Source: Phycisphaerae bacterium
GTDB taxonomy: Bacteria; Planctomycetota; Phycisphaerae; UBA1845
NCBI GenBank assembly: GCA_028289375.1
Contig: JANQQK010000038.1
Coordinates: 1 to 64,000, forward strand
DNA length: 64,000 nt
Reading direction: 5' to 3'
Under the pieces are notes generated by a model. That model had not been told where the DNA came from. It worked only from the letters and a program-made list of their open reading frames with translations, and did not search any database. Below, one piece after another: positions 1 through 9,005 of the stretch. The translations under genes and the position numbers were made by a program. The first letter of the stretch is position 1; each line of letters starts with the position of its first letter.

Positions 1-1
1 C

Positions 2-3000
2 GATGTGATCAACAACGGCAACCGCGGCGGTGTCGGTGGACAGGCAGAAGCACTCTACGTCGATACGCTCGAATTCGAAGACGCCAATGGCGTCCTGAAT
101 GTGAATGGGTACAACTTGTACTACAGTATGCTCATCGGGGATCCATCGCAGATTGTGGATTCCGGCGGTGGTAGTGGCAAGAGCGTCTTTTCAACCTGGG
201 ACTGCCAATCGGACTCGTGGTCACAGAGCGCGTGCTGGGATGCGCTTGAATCAGGGGATCCATACCCGGCAAACGGGCCGGCCGTCGCGTATACCGTGAC
301 GCTTCCCAACAACCTCGGCACCACGTACAGCGTCTCACTCGACGTCGACGATGTTGAGCTGCGTGCCCTGGACATCGATGTCGATGCTCAGCTTGACATC
401 ATCGCCAACAACTTCCGCCCGGGCCTGCTATCGAACGCCGGCACGATCAACGTGCTGCAGGATGAACTCGAACTGACCGACGGCATGATGAATAACGGCT
501 TGGTCACGTTTGATTCCGACACGTCATCAGAGTTTCTCCGAATCGGCTTTGACACGATCATCAGCGGTTCGGGCATGATTGAGTTCCCTGAGTTCGGTTC
601 GTCAAGCACGACGACCCACTCCATTCTCATGAACTCAGGAACCATGCTCGTCAATGACTTCGGGCACACGCTCGCCGGCGGACCGGGGGGTGTTCGTGGC
701 ACGTTCGGCACCGTTTTTGTCAACGATGGTACTGTTCAGGCTGACGAACCTGGCCGCACTTTTGAGCTATCAGACAATTCGACCAGCAATCTGCTCCAAG
801 TGACCAACAATGGTCTCATCGCCGTGACCAACGGCGCAATATTCGAAGTCGACGACATTCAGACCTTTGTAAGTGAAGGCACGGTCTCAGCCGACGAGAC
901 ATCGTCGATACTCTTTCAGTCAACGACATCGACGTTCAACGGTATGTTGCTCGTTGACGGTGAGATGCGCAATTCGAGTTCGACGATCACGTTCGACAAT
1001 GTGTCTGGCCTGAGTGCCGGAACCTACGTTCAGCCAACCGGCACGACTCGGATCAACAACACGAGCACCGTCGAATTCGGCACTGTCAACATTGAATCGG
1101 GTTTCCTCGATGTGCTGGACGGCAGCATTCTGCAGGTTCGGGATCGCATGACGCACGAATTGACGACCGAAGCGAACCATGACTTCGGCACAACAGGCGT
1201 CCTTCGGATTACGGGGGCGACAGCGATTGGCTCAACGGACTATGACGATTTTGCCAGTCTCGAAGTGGCTGGCACCGATATGGGCGACGTCGCGGGCGGT
1301 TTTGTGGACAACTTCCAATTGCCTCACCTGATCATCGGCCCGGCCGCCAAGGTCAATTTGTTCGATGTGATCAACAACGGAAATCGCGGAGGAACAGCCG
1401 GTCAATCCGAAGCCCTCTACGTCGACACGCTGGAGTTCGCGGATGTCAACGGCGTCTTGAATGTGAACAGCTACAACTTGTACTACAACACACTCATCGG
1501 TAACCCATCGCAAATCGTCGATTCTGGTGGAGGCAGCGGTAAGAGCATCCTCTCGACGTGGACATGTACGAGCGACAACTGGGCTGAATCAACATGCTGG
1601 GATACGCTGGCAATCGGCGACAGCTACCCGGATGCTGGCACGTCAGTCTACAATGTAATCCTCCCGACGAACTCGGGCACTCCGTATACGGTCGCCATTG
1701 ATGTCGATGCCGTTGAACTTCGAAGTCTATCCATCGACTCGGATGCCACGGTGCTGCTCGATGCAAATGACTTCAATCCAGGCATCCTCGCCAACGCGGG
1801 CGACGTCTTCATCTCTAACGACGAAATGATTCTGACAGACTCAGGTGTCAACGACGGCACCATAACGTTCGACATTGTGACCGACAATGAAGAAATCGAA
1901 ATCCGTTTCGATACGGTGATCGACGGAACTGGGTCGATTCAGATACCTGATATCGGCTCCACCAGCACGACGATTCACGGCATCCTCATCAACGCAAGTA
2001 CATTCACCAACGGTGTCGATCACACGATTTCCGGTGGCCCCGGCCGTATTCGAGGTACATCTTCGTCCATGCTGATCAATGATGGGGCAATTGTCGCAAA
2101 CACCGCAGGCAAGATATTGCGTATCGACGACAACACGTCGTCGAACGTATTGCCAGTCGTGAACAACGGAACAATGTCCGCTGTCAACGGCGCGACACTC
2201 GCGATTGATGATGTTGCGTCGTTCAACAGCAGTGGTGTCTTCTCCAACGATATTTCGTCAATCAGCACCATCTTCAGTACAACGTCGACATTCACCGGTA
2301 CGGTGACCTGTGATGGGCTGTGCGAAAACACATCTTCTACTGTCACGTTTGATGGTGCCACCGGCAACGGGCTTGGCGAGTATCGTCAGTCCTCGTCCGG
2401 AACGACCAACTTCAACAATGCAACGGATGTCGAGTTCAGCGTCGTCACCATCAGCGCCGGCTCCGTCAATGTGCAGGATGGTGCAATCCTCACCGTGACG
2501 GATGGCTTTACGCACTCTCTGACCAGCGAATCGTCACACAATTTCAACAGCACAGGGCAATTGCGCGTGACGGGCGGGACGTCTGCCGGACCGACTGACT
2601 ACGCCTCGTTCGCCGATGTCGAGATCGCCGGCGAGGATCTCGGTACGGATCCTGCTTCGCACACTGGCGACCCGGCAGGATTCGTGAACAACTTCCACAT
2701 TCCTCACCTCTACATCGATGTCGCCGCCAAAGTGAACCTCGTCGACACCATCGACAACGGAAATCGTGGAGGCGTCGGCGGCGTTAACGAAGCTCTCTAC
2801 GTCAACACGCTTGAGTTTGCGGATATCGATGGCGTGTTGAATATCAACGGATTGAACCTCTATTACAACACACTCGTCGGCGACCAAGCGCAGATCGTTG
2901 ATTCCACGGCTGCATTCGCCGGAGGACACGTCTGGTCTTGCGACGATGGCCGATGGGATTCCTCGTCCTGTTGGCGGTCGGCAGACTTCTCGCGGGCAAC

Positions 3001-4264
3001 CATTCCTGTGGATGGCTCCATTGTGACTCTGCCGACCACAGGTATTCCATACATTGTTTCGACACCTGACCATGCAACCGCACTCTCCGAACTCACTGTC
3101 GGTTCGTCGGCGACACTTGATCTCGACGTAGAAGAGTTCATGGTCGAGAATCTGACGAATTTTGGCACAGTCGCGGTCCAATCCGGTGAACTACGGGTTG
3201 GCCCCTCCATTCTCACCAATGACGGACTGATCCACCTGGTTTCCAATCCAGGCAATGGGGCGACGCTGTTCGCACATGGCACCATATTGAGCGGAATGGG
3301 ACGCATCGCGCTGGGCCGCTCCGCGCATCACTCGATTCAGATCGCGCAATACTCGACCTTGACCAACGACATTTCGCACGTCATTGGCGGTGGAGGCGAG
3401 ATCGTGGCCGAGGCTGGGGGTGCGCTGTCAAATCTCGGTAGGATTGAAGCAAGTGAAAGTATGCTGCGAATTCGTCCCTCAGAGATGGACCAGGATTTCG
3501 ACATCGCCAATCAAGGCGAAATAGTGGCAAGAAACCACGGGACGCTGGTCTTCGACGGTGTGACGCGCATCGCTAATACCGGCATGATCACGTCTGATAC
3601 CACGTCAACACTCAAGTTTACCCGATCAGCCGATTCGTCAATTGTTTTGGATGGCGACGTTGTTTCGAAGGGAGATGTTGTGATCGACGGTGCTCGTGTG
3701 ATGCTCGATGCGAGCAGCCGTTCCTATGCTGCAAGATTCCTTCAACTCGGAGGCGAGACGATCATCGCGTCGACCAATGGGATGGTCTTCAATTCGCTCA
3801 TCATTGAGGACGGTCGATTCTCAGTCGGTGCGGGTGCCACCGTTCGCGTCCGCAGCCTGCTTCAGGTGCCTACCAAGGCCAGCGCATCGCTGGACTTTAG
3901 TATTGGCTCGGTATTACGCTTTGACCCTGTCGCCAACCGTGGGTGCGGCATGGAAAGAATCGCGAGGCTTGTGATTGCCAAGGCGAACGACGAGGCCTTT
4001 GGGCGAGGTTCGAGTGGCATGGTTCTCAACCTCGATCGATTGACGATTGGACGTGGTGTTGCCCTCGTCATTTTGGATGAATCGGGGTCGACAACGCTGA
4101 AAGTCAATGCAGTTCGATTTGAGGACGCCGAAGGCAGACTCTATCTCAACGGCAGTTCATTCGAATACCGTTCTGCATTAGGTGACGAACAACAGATCGT
4201 CGTATCAGGCCCCGATCAGAACGAGAACGGCCTCGTCGATCACTGTGAGGTGCGCGGCCCCTGA
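2..4264 (+). CDS. Giant repetitive extracellular protein, 5' end cut off
   Basis: Secreted or surface protein of unknown ligand. The frame is open to the window edge, and the first visible start codon (GTG at 5) lies inside a repeat, so the true start is outside. About 1,420 residues are visible. Three units of roughly 455 residues begin near residues 1, 454 and 913 with the same block (INNGNRGG, LYVDTLEF, GVLNVN, NLYYNTLIG, QIVDS). Each is followed by a Trp/Cys patch and a long Asn/Thr/Gly-rich beta stretch like a beta-helix. A shortened fourth block is near residue 1,355. The C-terminus has DQNENGLVDHCE, a calcium-loop-like motif common at the ends of planctomycete extracellular proteins. 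No PEP-CTERM tail is present. Adhesion or cell-envelope structure is a guess; the repeat structure is directly visible. Confidence 0.85.
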   Translation, partial: DVINNGNRGGVGGQAEALYVDTLEFEDANGVLNVNGYNLYYSMLIGDPSQIVDSGGGSGKSVFSTWDCQSDSWSQSACWDALESGDPYPANGPAVAYTVTLPNNLGTTYSVSLDVDDVELRALDIDVDAQLDIIANNFRPGLLSNAGTINVLQDELELTDGMMNNGLVTFDSDTSSEFLRIGFDTIISGSGMIEFPEFGSSSTTTHSILMNSGTMLVNDFGHTLAGGPGGVRGTFGTVFVNDGTVQADEPGRTFELSDNSTSNLLQVTNNGLIAVTNGAIFEVDDIQTFVSEGTVSADETSSILFQSTTSTFNGMLLVDGEMRNSSSTITFDNVSGLSAGTYVQPTGTTRINNTSTVEFGTVNIESGFLDVLDGSILQVRDRMTHELTTEANHDFGTTGVLRITGATAIGSTDYDDFASLEVAGTDMGDVAGGFVDNFQLPHLIIGPAAKVNLFDVINNGNRGGTAGQSEALYVDTLEFADVNGVLNVNSYNLYYNTLIGNPSQIVDSGGGSGKSILSTWTCTSDNWAESTCWDTLAIGDSYPDAGTSVYNVILPTNSGTPYTVAIDVDAVELRSLSIDSDATVLLDANDFNPGILANAGDVFISNDEMILTDSGVNDGTITFDIVTDNEEIEIRFDTVIDGTGSIQIPDIGSTSTTIHGILINASTFTNGVDHTISGGPGRIRGTSSSMLINDGAIVANTAGKILRIDDNTSSNVLPVVNNGTMSAVNGATLAIDDVASFNSSGVFSNDISSISTIFSTTSTFTGTVTCDGLCENTSSTVTFDGATGNGLGEYRQSSSGTTNFNNATDVEFSVVTISAGSVNVQDGAILTVTDGFTHSLTSESSHNFNSTGQLRVTGGTSAGPTDYASFADVEIAGEDLGTDPASHTGDPAGFVNNFHIPHLYIDVAAKVNLVDTIDNGNRGGVGGVNEALYVNTLEFADIDGVLNINGLNLYYNTLVGDQAQIVDSTAAFAGGHVWSCDDGRWDSSSCWRSADFSRATIPVDGSIVTLPTTGIPYIVSTPDHATALSELTVGSSATLDLDVEEFMVENLTNFGTVAVQSGELRVGPSILTNDGLIHLVSNPGNGATLFAHGTILSGMGRIALGRSAHHSIQIAQYSTLTNDISHVIGGGGEIVAEAGGALSNLGRIEASESMLRIRPSEMDQDFDIANQGEIVARNHGTLVFDGVTRIANTGMITSDTTSTLKFTRSADSSIVLDGDVVSKGDVVIDGARVMLDASSRSYAARFLQLGGETIIASTNGMVFNSLIIEDGRFSVGAGATVRVRSLLQVPTKASASLDFSIGSVLRFDPVANRGCGMERIARLVIAKANDEAFGRGSSGMVLNLDRLTIGRGVALVILDESGSTTLKVNAVRFEDAEGRLYLNGSSFEYRSALGDEQQIVVSGPDQNENGLVDHCEVRGP

Positions 4265-4687
4265 CACGCTGTTTGGTACCAAAACTCAGCTGAGGTGAGA
4301 AGGCCGTCGACTTCGGCAGTTGGCGATCCAAGTCCAACTGCATACTTGATCCTTGTCTTGAGCGTATTCCAGATCATCGTGGACCACTCGCAGTCAATCC
4401 AATGAAGGAATATTTCGCGCGTCCGGTGTTTTCGGCCAGACGCTTGACTCATCCGGCCGGGCGGTGTGCACGGACATTCTGGAGTGTTGTGCGCGAGTTC
4501 TCGCCACCTCATGACGTGGCCCCGCCCTTGGTCCACCTCTTAAGTTAGTTTTCGTAGTGCTGGAGCTCACCCGAGCGACTTCAGGCAACTTCGGCAAACG
4601 CCAGTGGACGCAATGCCCATCAACTCAACCGCGCGCAACTCCTTGCGATACTTGAGGATGTGCTTGAAAAGGCGGGACTTACGGAAC
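4265..4687. other. Gene-free stretch
   Basis: Spacer between the giant surface protein and tRNA-Thr. The tail of the integrase reading frame enters it from the right (stop at 4620). No other convincing coding sequence, repeat or terminator was seen. Confidence 0.5.
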
Positions 4688-6137
4688 AGCCACCGGTGGG
4701 ACTCGAACCCGCAACCTGCGGTTTACAAAACCGCTGCTCTGCCAATTGAGCTACGGTGGCATTGTGGCCGTCAGTGGGCGACACGGTGCGACCCGCCCCG
4801 CACGTAACCGACTGCGACGGTAGGACTTTAGCACAGCTTCCCACCCTTGGCGAGTCCCCATCATTTCCCGAACGTCCGACATCAGCCGACTCCGCACGAC
4901 TGCCTCCGAAATGCCCCGTCTGTACAACACTGGTGCAACACCCTGTCTCGATCTCGTCGACGTCGTACGTTCCTGTGGCACGCATCGAATCCCTGTCCGG
5001 TCCTCGGTCAGACAGGTCGGGCAGCACGCTCGGCGCATTTGCGACGTCGCCGACAGCGCGGTGGGTGTATCTATCCATCGTCAGGCCGATCGTTGAGTGA
5101 CGGGCGAGGATTTGAGCGTCCTTCGGGTGTACGCCGCCACTCGCTAGGTTCGTGACGAATGTATGCCGCAGTGCGTGAAAGTCAGCGTATCTGCCTGCGC
5201 TGTCCACGTACGCAATACCTGCCGCTTCCAAGTCAGCCTTTAGCATTCGCGCGCCTCGGTCTTTCCAGAATCGAAACGGATGCACATCGTCACCCAACTC
5301 ACGGACCAACTCGGTCACTGTCTTCGCTGTTGCCAGTCGCAGGGGAAGCTCGCAGGTTTGACGGTTCTTCGTATATGCCGCTCCCACCGTCACCATTGGC
5401 TGGTCGGAATCGAAGCGGAACGACACGGGCGTCAATGTGCGACACTCCTCGGCCCGCAAGCCCGTCTCGCAAACGAGTTGATACAGAATCGTTCGCACCG
5501 GTCCATCGAGACCGTAACGCCGGGGCTGTGTTCGAGTGACAGTGAGTAGTGATCGAAGTTCATCAGCCGTGAGCGATCGGCGGTCATGTCGACGATCGGT
5601 GCGCGTGTTGAACCCCGACAAGTGAGCGATCGGACTTTCTGGCGCTCGGCGATCCGCAACCATCCATTTTGCAAATTGCTTTATGGCTTGCAGGTAGAAA
5701 TTCGCTGTCTGTGCTGACTTGCCCCCATCGCGCAGTGTCTTCAAGAACCCCTGAACACGCGACGCGGAGATGTCAGACCAAGCGATAAACCTGCACCCAT
5801 TAACGATCGCCGTCGCTCGTGTCTTGAGCAGCCCGGCATGTTTCGGCGCATTCCCCTTTCCTCGGAGCGCTGCGTGCCAGTCCTCGATATGATCCGCGAG
5901 TGGTCGGCTTAGTTCCTTCTCGAACGGGTTGACCAGTCCTGCCGATTCCTGATGCGCTCGATGGATTGCGTCAGACAGAGCGAGTTGGGCAGATTTGCGA
6001 TCCTGCGTCTTGAGCGAGATTCGGACACTTTCGCCCGTACGTGGATCGCGAAACGATCCCCACCAGACGGATGATTTCTTGCGAGTCTTTCGCCCGTGCT
6101 TGTCGCTCCGCGTGACCGTTGGTCGATACAGTCCCAT
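4620..6137 (-). CDS. Tyrosine-type site-specific integrase
   Basis: Phage-type tyrosine recombinase that would integrate and excise the element at tRNA-Thr. 505 residues. There is an N-terminal arm-binding/SAM-like region (about 1-185) and a catalytic domain (about 190-370) showing the first Arg in ETGLRAEE, HALRHT for the H-x-x-R motif, then LARHST and the Tyr nucleophile in MDRYTH. The residues after about 380 are a low-complexity tail. Its frame runs through the attL repeat and the antisense of tRNA-Thr (translation TVAQLAEQRFCKPQ) and stops in chromosomal DNA at 4620. The last residues are therefore supplied by the insertion site. The start ATG at 6137 is one base from the stop of the XRE gene, so the two are probably co-transcribed. 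Confidence 0.9.
   Translation of the reverse strand: MGLYRPTVTRSDKHGRKTRKKSSVWWGSFRDPRTGESVRISLKTQDRKSAQLALSDAIHRAHQESAGLVNPFEKELSRPLADHIEDWHAALRGKGNAPKHAGLLKTRATAIVNGCRFIAWSDISASRVQGFLKTLRDGGKSAQTANFYLQAIKQFAKWMVADRRAPESPIAHLSGFNTRTDRRHDRRSLTADELRSLLTVTRTQPRRYGLDGPVRTILYQLVCETGLRAEECRTLTPVSFRFDSDQPMVTVGAAYTKNRQTCELPLRLATAKTVTELVRELGDDVHPFRFWKDRGARMLKADLEAAGIAYVDSAGRYADFHALRHTFVTNLASGGVHPKDAQILARHSTIGLTMDRYTHRAVGDVANAPSVLPDLSDRGPDRDSMRATGTYDVDEIETGCCTSVVQTGHFGGSRAESADVGRSGNDGDSPRVGSCAKVLPSQSVTCGAGRTVSPTDGHNATVAQLAEQRFCKPQVAGSSPTGGCSVSPAFSSTSSSIARSCARLS
4688..4760 (-). tRNA. tRNA-Thr(TGT), integration target
   Basis: On the minus strand a 73-nt cloverleaf can be drawn. The acceptor stem is GCCACCG/CGGTGGC, the D stem GCTC/GAGC, and the anticodon stem GCGGT/ACCGC with loop TTTGTAA, so the anticodon is TGT. 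A T arm with TTCGAGT loop is present, with T as discriminator. One T-stem pair is a C.A mismatch. CCA is not encoded. The 5' half (4715-4760) is duplicated at 22938-22983, which marks this gene as the attachment site of the element to its right. The intact gene is thus a hybrid of a chromosomal 3' half and an element-borne 5' half. Confidence 0.9.
4715..4855. repeat. Left attachment repeat (attL-like)
   Basis: Matches 22938-23078 at 135 of 141 positions counted by eye. It begins at the CCTGCGG next to the tRNA anticodon arm, runs through the 5' half of tRNA-Thr and about 95 bp of its upstream flank, and ends at GGCGAGT. The six mismatches indicate that the two copies came from different sources (element and chromosome). 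It is not a recent simple duplication. Confidence 0.9.
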
Positions 6138-6138
6138 T

Positions 6139-6357
6139 TCATCGCCTCTTTCGTTTGGTCAGCTCAAGGTCGAGCACATTGGCCAGTTTCGTCAGCGTCG
6201 TCAGCGTCACGTCGGCGTCGTCATTCACGAGTGCATGCAAGCTGGCGTAGCCGACGCCACTCTCACGCGAGAGCGCGAATATCGACTTGCCGGATGCGTC
6301 AATCGCTCGAATCAGTTGGCTACGAATGTCGATTCGATTCATCGTTCGTCGTCCCAT
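6139..6357 (-). CDS. XRE-family HTH regulator
   Basis: Small DNA-binding protein of 72 residues. A lambda-Cro/C1 type helix-turn-helix is visible over residues about 24-64 (IFALSRESGVGYASLHALVN, then LTTLTKLANVL). A start at the internal ATG at 6342 (MNRIDIRS) is equally possible; neither start has a strong Shine-Dalgarno sequence. It sits directly upstream of the integrase, so it is a plausible repressor of integrase or excision. A 12-bp palindrome (GCCGATATCGGC) lies 20 bp upstream. Confidence 0.8.
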   Translation of the reverse strand: MGRRTMNRIDIRSQLIRAIDASGKSIFALSRESGVGYASLHALVNDDADVTLTTLTKLANVLDLELTKRKRR

Positions 6358-6376
6358 GTCATGAGGATATCAAATT

Positions 6377-6388
6377 GCCGATATCGGC
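6377..6388. promoter_or_regulatory. Candidate operator palindrome
   Basis: Perfect 12-bp palindrome GCCGATATCGGC in the gap between the excisionase stop (6390) and the XRE gene start. A second GATATC occurs 10 bp nearer the gene. It is in the right place for autoregulation by the XRE protein; binding is inferred. Confidence 0.4.
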
Positions 6389-6389
6389 G

Positions 6390-6629
6390 TCAAGTAGTTC
6401 GGTCGAGCTGGTCCACCCATTCGCGGATGTCCGACAGCCGCCACCGCACGCCGGTCTTGCCGATGCGGACGCACGCGGGTAACTCGCCGTCGGCGTGCAT
6501 TCTCTCGACGGTCCGCTTGCTGACGGACAGGATCGCGGCCACAGCCGCCGCGTCGATTAATAACGGGTCCAGTCGCCCTGTTGGCCGTTGATTGCCGTTC
6601 ATCGGCTGCATTCCGTTTGTGTTTTGCAT
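6390..6629 (-). CDS. Excisionase-like HTH protein
   Basis: 79-residue protein with a MerR/AlpA-type winged helix-turn-helix at residues about 25-75 (LIDAAAVAAILSVSKRTVER, MHADGELPACVRIG, RWRLSDIREWV). This layout is typical of helix-turn-helix type 17 excisionases. The ATG at 6629 was chosen because AAGGAG lies 9 bases upstream; the longer open frame overlaps the ATPase gene and lacks such a site. Position next to the integrase and XRE gene supports a role in recombination directionality. Its partner could instead be the second HTH protein at 8569. Confidence 0.8.
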   Translation of the reverse strand: MQNTNGMQPMNGNQRPTGRLDPLLIDAAAVAAILSVSKRTVERMHADGELPACVRIGKTGVRWRLSDIREWVDQLDRTT

Positions 6630-6733
6630 TCGTTGCTGCTCCTTCGTCCCCAAACCCGTTCCAAGTACACCGGGGCGTCGCCGTCGGTCGGGGGGTTCAA
6701 CGGCCACAGAGATTGACCCCTGCCCCTCGTCCA

Positions 6734-8263
6734 TCACGCAGACCACGCCGACAAGTGATCGCAGTCCGTGCCATCGTTGCCAGTCTCTGCCAATAGATTT
6801 GATTGGCATGGACTGTGTTCCTGTGGCACGGACTGGGGCAATCCCCAATATGTCACCATCGACTTGCCGAACCCCTCGCGGACGGTCTCGACTCCGATGG
6901 CAGCCTTGGCCCGCCACAGTGTCCGCTCCGAAATGCCCTGTCGCGCGGCCAGCTTCTTGATTTCATGCGATTCCACCCGGCCCAGCGCCAGCACATCACG
7001 CAGGAATTCGACAGCCTCACTTTGCGCGGTCTTCGCCTCGTGGCCCTGTTGTGTCGCCGCAATCATCGCGTCAGCCGTCGTGTTCACAGCATCCGCCGAC
7101 CACTGGACAACCCCGTCGATGATCCTGAATGCAAGCCCGGCTTGCTCGGTGGTGATGTTGTTCTTCGCTTGGAGCATCAGCCGTCGGGTGTCGTCGTCGG
7201 GGTCTCGTCCGATGACCCAGCACATTCGCGCTGCCGCTGTGTACGCAACACTCCCGATGATCTGTTGGGCGGCATCCAGCCCTTGGCCCTTGCGAAAGTG
7301 CGTCACGGCAATGACGGCCACGCGGTGACGCTCTGCTAATGCCGCCAACGGCCCTAGGACAGCCCGCAGTTCAGAGTTCCTGTGATCGTCAACCTTTCCC
7401 AAGTAAGCGGTGATGGGGTCGACGATCAGCAGCGTAGCCCGCTTGTCGACGATGACTCGCTCAATCTCTTGCAGGTGTGCACCGAGATTCACCCACCCAT
7501 CACGCCCGCGATCATCCTTGAGACCGGTCACGATCTCGATGCGCGAGGTGTCAGCCTGAGCAGCCACCAAGCGGGGGACGATCGTGTCGCTCGGACCATC
7601 CTCGGCGTTCATGATGACGACGTTGCCCGCCTCACGGTTTGGTGAACCATCCGGCCATGCGATGCCGCGTGATACGCGCGATGCGACGTCGATCGTGACA
7701 AAGCTCTTTCCGAGACCGCCGTGTCCGGCCAGCAAGGTCAACTTGCCTTGCGGAATTCGATTAGGCCAAAGCCATACGATGGCTTCCGGCTCCACCGCCG
7801 ATGCGTTGACTGTGACGATGCGCTGCCCATATTGCTTTGTCTGGAATCGGTCGAGTGATGACCGCAAGGCCTCGATTGCGTCTGAGGGGTCGGAGACGTT
7901 GGCGACCGCGTCCGTTGCACTCGACAGTGCGTCGCCCAAACAACGGCGCTGATACGCTTGCCACACTACGCCGACGTATTCCGCCACGCGATTGACCGCT
8001 CCGACGGTTTCGCAGCAGTCGAAAAGGTGCTTCTGGCCCCCGCACGATTCGATAGCGTCTCCGAGGTGGTCCCGAACGACGATTAGGTCGTGGCGGTTCG
8101 TACAGGTTTGCAATGACGCCCACAACTGCCGATTCCGGTCGTCTGTGAACGCGTCGGTGGGCAGGTGCCTTGCTGCGCCAAAGGCACCGACATTGTCACC
8201 ATCGTCGAGCAGCACGCACCCGATGACGGCCATTTCGGCCTCGACGTCAACGAGGTTCGCCAT
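6734..8263 (-). CDS. RepA/DnaB-like AAA ATPase
   Basis: 509 residues. The N-terminal ~100 residues (EAEMAVIGCVLLDD, DRNRQLWASL) resemble the DnaB helicase N-terminal domain. From about 155 a RecA-fold ATPase of the RepA/AAA_25 class shows Walker A GHGGLGKSF and Walker B LLIVDPITAYLG, then VAVIAVTHFRKG. The C-terminal region has a helix-turn-helix-like stretch (ESHEIKKLAARQGISERTLW). Such proteins act as plasmid or phage replicative helicases or primase-helicases, so the element may replicate when excised. ATG at 8263 with AAGGTG close upstream; it overlaps the stop of the preceding small gene. Confidence 0.85.
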   Translation of the reverse strand: MANLVDVEAEMAVIGCVLLDDGDNVGAFGAARHLPTDAFTDDRNRQLWASLQTCTNRHDLIVVRDHLGDAIESCGGQKHLFDCCETVGAVNRVAEYVGVVWQAYQRRCLGDALSSATDAVANVSDPSDAIEALRSSLDRFQTKQYGQRIVTVNASAVEPEAIVWLWPNRIPQGKLTLLAGHGGLGKSFVTIDVASRVSRGIAWPDGSPNREAGNVVIMNAEDGPSDTIVPRLVAAQADTSRIEIVTGLKDDRGRDGWVNLGAHLQEIERVIVDKRATLLIVDPITAYLGKVDDHRNSELRAVLGPLAALAERHRVAVIAVTHFRKGQGLDAAQQIIGSVAYTAAARMCWVIGRDPDDDTRRLMLQAKNNITTEQAGLAFRIIDGVVQWSADAVNTTADAMIAATQQGHEAKTAQSEAVEFLRDVLALGRVESHEIKKLAARQGISERTLWRAKAAIGVETVREGFGKSMVTYWGLPQSVPQEHSPCQSNLLAETGNDGTDCDHLSAWSA

Positions 8264-8447
8264 TGGTCACCTTGGGCATCTCTGCCCGCGTCAGCCAAGG
8301 CCGGAAGAACCGCGCCTTGTTCATGTCGCCGTCCCATCTGGCGCGTTCGGCGGCTATTCGCACACGTTCGTCAACATGACTCGTCCCGCTTCGGGATTGA
8401 CGAATTCGTTGATCGGAAAGTCGATTGATGTTAGAATCAGCTGTCAT
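8247..8447 (-). CDS. Small hypothetical protein
   Basis: 66 residues, charged, with no recognised domain. The ATG at 8447 has GGAG eight bases upstream, and its stop overlaps the start of the ATPase gene. Both features favour a real, translationally coupled gene. The C-terminal half (RIAAERARWDGDMNKARFF) looks helical. Function unknown; it could be a partner of the ATPase. Confidence 0.5.
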   Translation of the reverse strand: MTADSNINRLSDQRIRQSRSGTSHVDERVRIAAERARWDGDMNKARFFRPWLTRAEMPKVTNGEPR

Positions 8448-8568
8448 AGAGCACGCTCCGAGTGCTTCGCCGTCGTCGCCTGCACAGCTCACGACGGCTT
8501 TTCTTTTGACCTTCGAGCGTTGGCCCAATGCCAACTGGCTCTTAGGGTTTTGCCTTATCGAATGAGGA

Positions 8569-8754
8569 CTACTCGTCGGCGGAGCCGCGACGAATTAGCT
8601 CCGCAATGTCACTTGCTCGCCATCGAACGGAACGTCCAAGGCGTATTGGCTGAGGAAGCTGGCCCGTCGAAGTCCACTTCCAAACCGCTCGCACCGATAT
8701 TGAAAGACGTTTAGCAACAGCTCTGACGTCCAACAGTTGATCAGGTTCACTCAC
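8569..8754 (-). CDS. AlpA/excisionase-like HTH protein
   Basis: 61 residues, nearly all one winged helix-turn-helix (LLDVRAVAKRLSISVRAVWK, then LPQPIRLGRSVRWRASDI). It starts with GTG at 8754 preceded by AGGAG at a 7-base gap. Same family type as the protein at 6390-6629 but a different sequence. It lies downstream of the iteron-like repeats at 8852-8983 and is a candidate regulator of the replication genes or the excisionase. Confidence 0.8.
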   Translation of the reverse strand: MSEPDQLLDVRAVAKRLSISVRAVWKWTSTGQLPQPIRLGRSVRWRASDIAELIRRGSADE

Positions 8755-8851
8755 TTGATCGCTCCTCTAATTACTTGTGAGCGCACTAAACTGCCCACAC
8801 CCCAACTATACGTCACTCCAATGCACTGAAACGGGGGCAGCTGCCGAATCG

Positions 8852-8911
8852 TCGCCAGTTGGCACGAGTTGTCGTCAGTCGGTGCGAGTTGCCGTCAATT
8901 GCGACGAGTTT
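8852..8911. repeat. Three tandem 20-bp iteron-like repeats
   Basis: Head-to-tail units start at 8852, 8872 and 8892. They share a pattern of T/C-CG-YCA-rich start and GCGAGTT-like end: the first two match at 16 of 20 positions, the third more weakly. The array lies in the gene-poor gap upstream of the HTH and ATPase genes, where plasmid replication iterons or an operator array would sit. Confidence 0.55.
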
Positions 8912-8983
8912 CTTGGCTGGGATGGACTGAATAAGCGTGAGTAGATGCGAGTTTCATGGCCAGAATGGGCTGGAAAGGCGTGA
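8905..8983. repeat. Pair of 36-bp direct repeats
   Basis: Copies at 8905-8940 and 8948-8983 match at 28 of 36 positions, beginning CGAGTTTC and ending GGCGTGA or AGCGTGA. They directly follow the 20-bp repeats, giving about 130 bp of repetitive DNA between two minus-strand genes. Candidate replication origin or regulatory region of the element. Confidence 0.5.
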
Positions 8984-9005
8984 ATCGTTCACAGACCCTT
9001 GAAAT

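Noticed and set aside
8852-8983. CRISPR array
   Set aside because: The repeats are head-to-tail with no unique spacers and are imperfect. No cas genes occur. The 20751-20813 repeats fail for the same reason.
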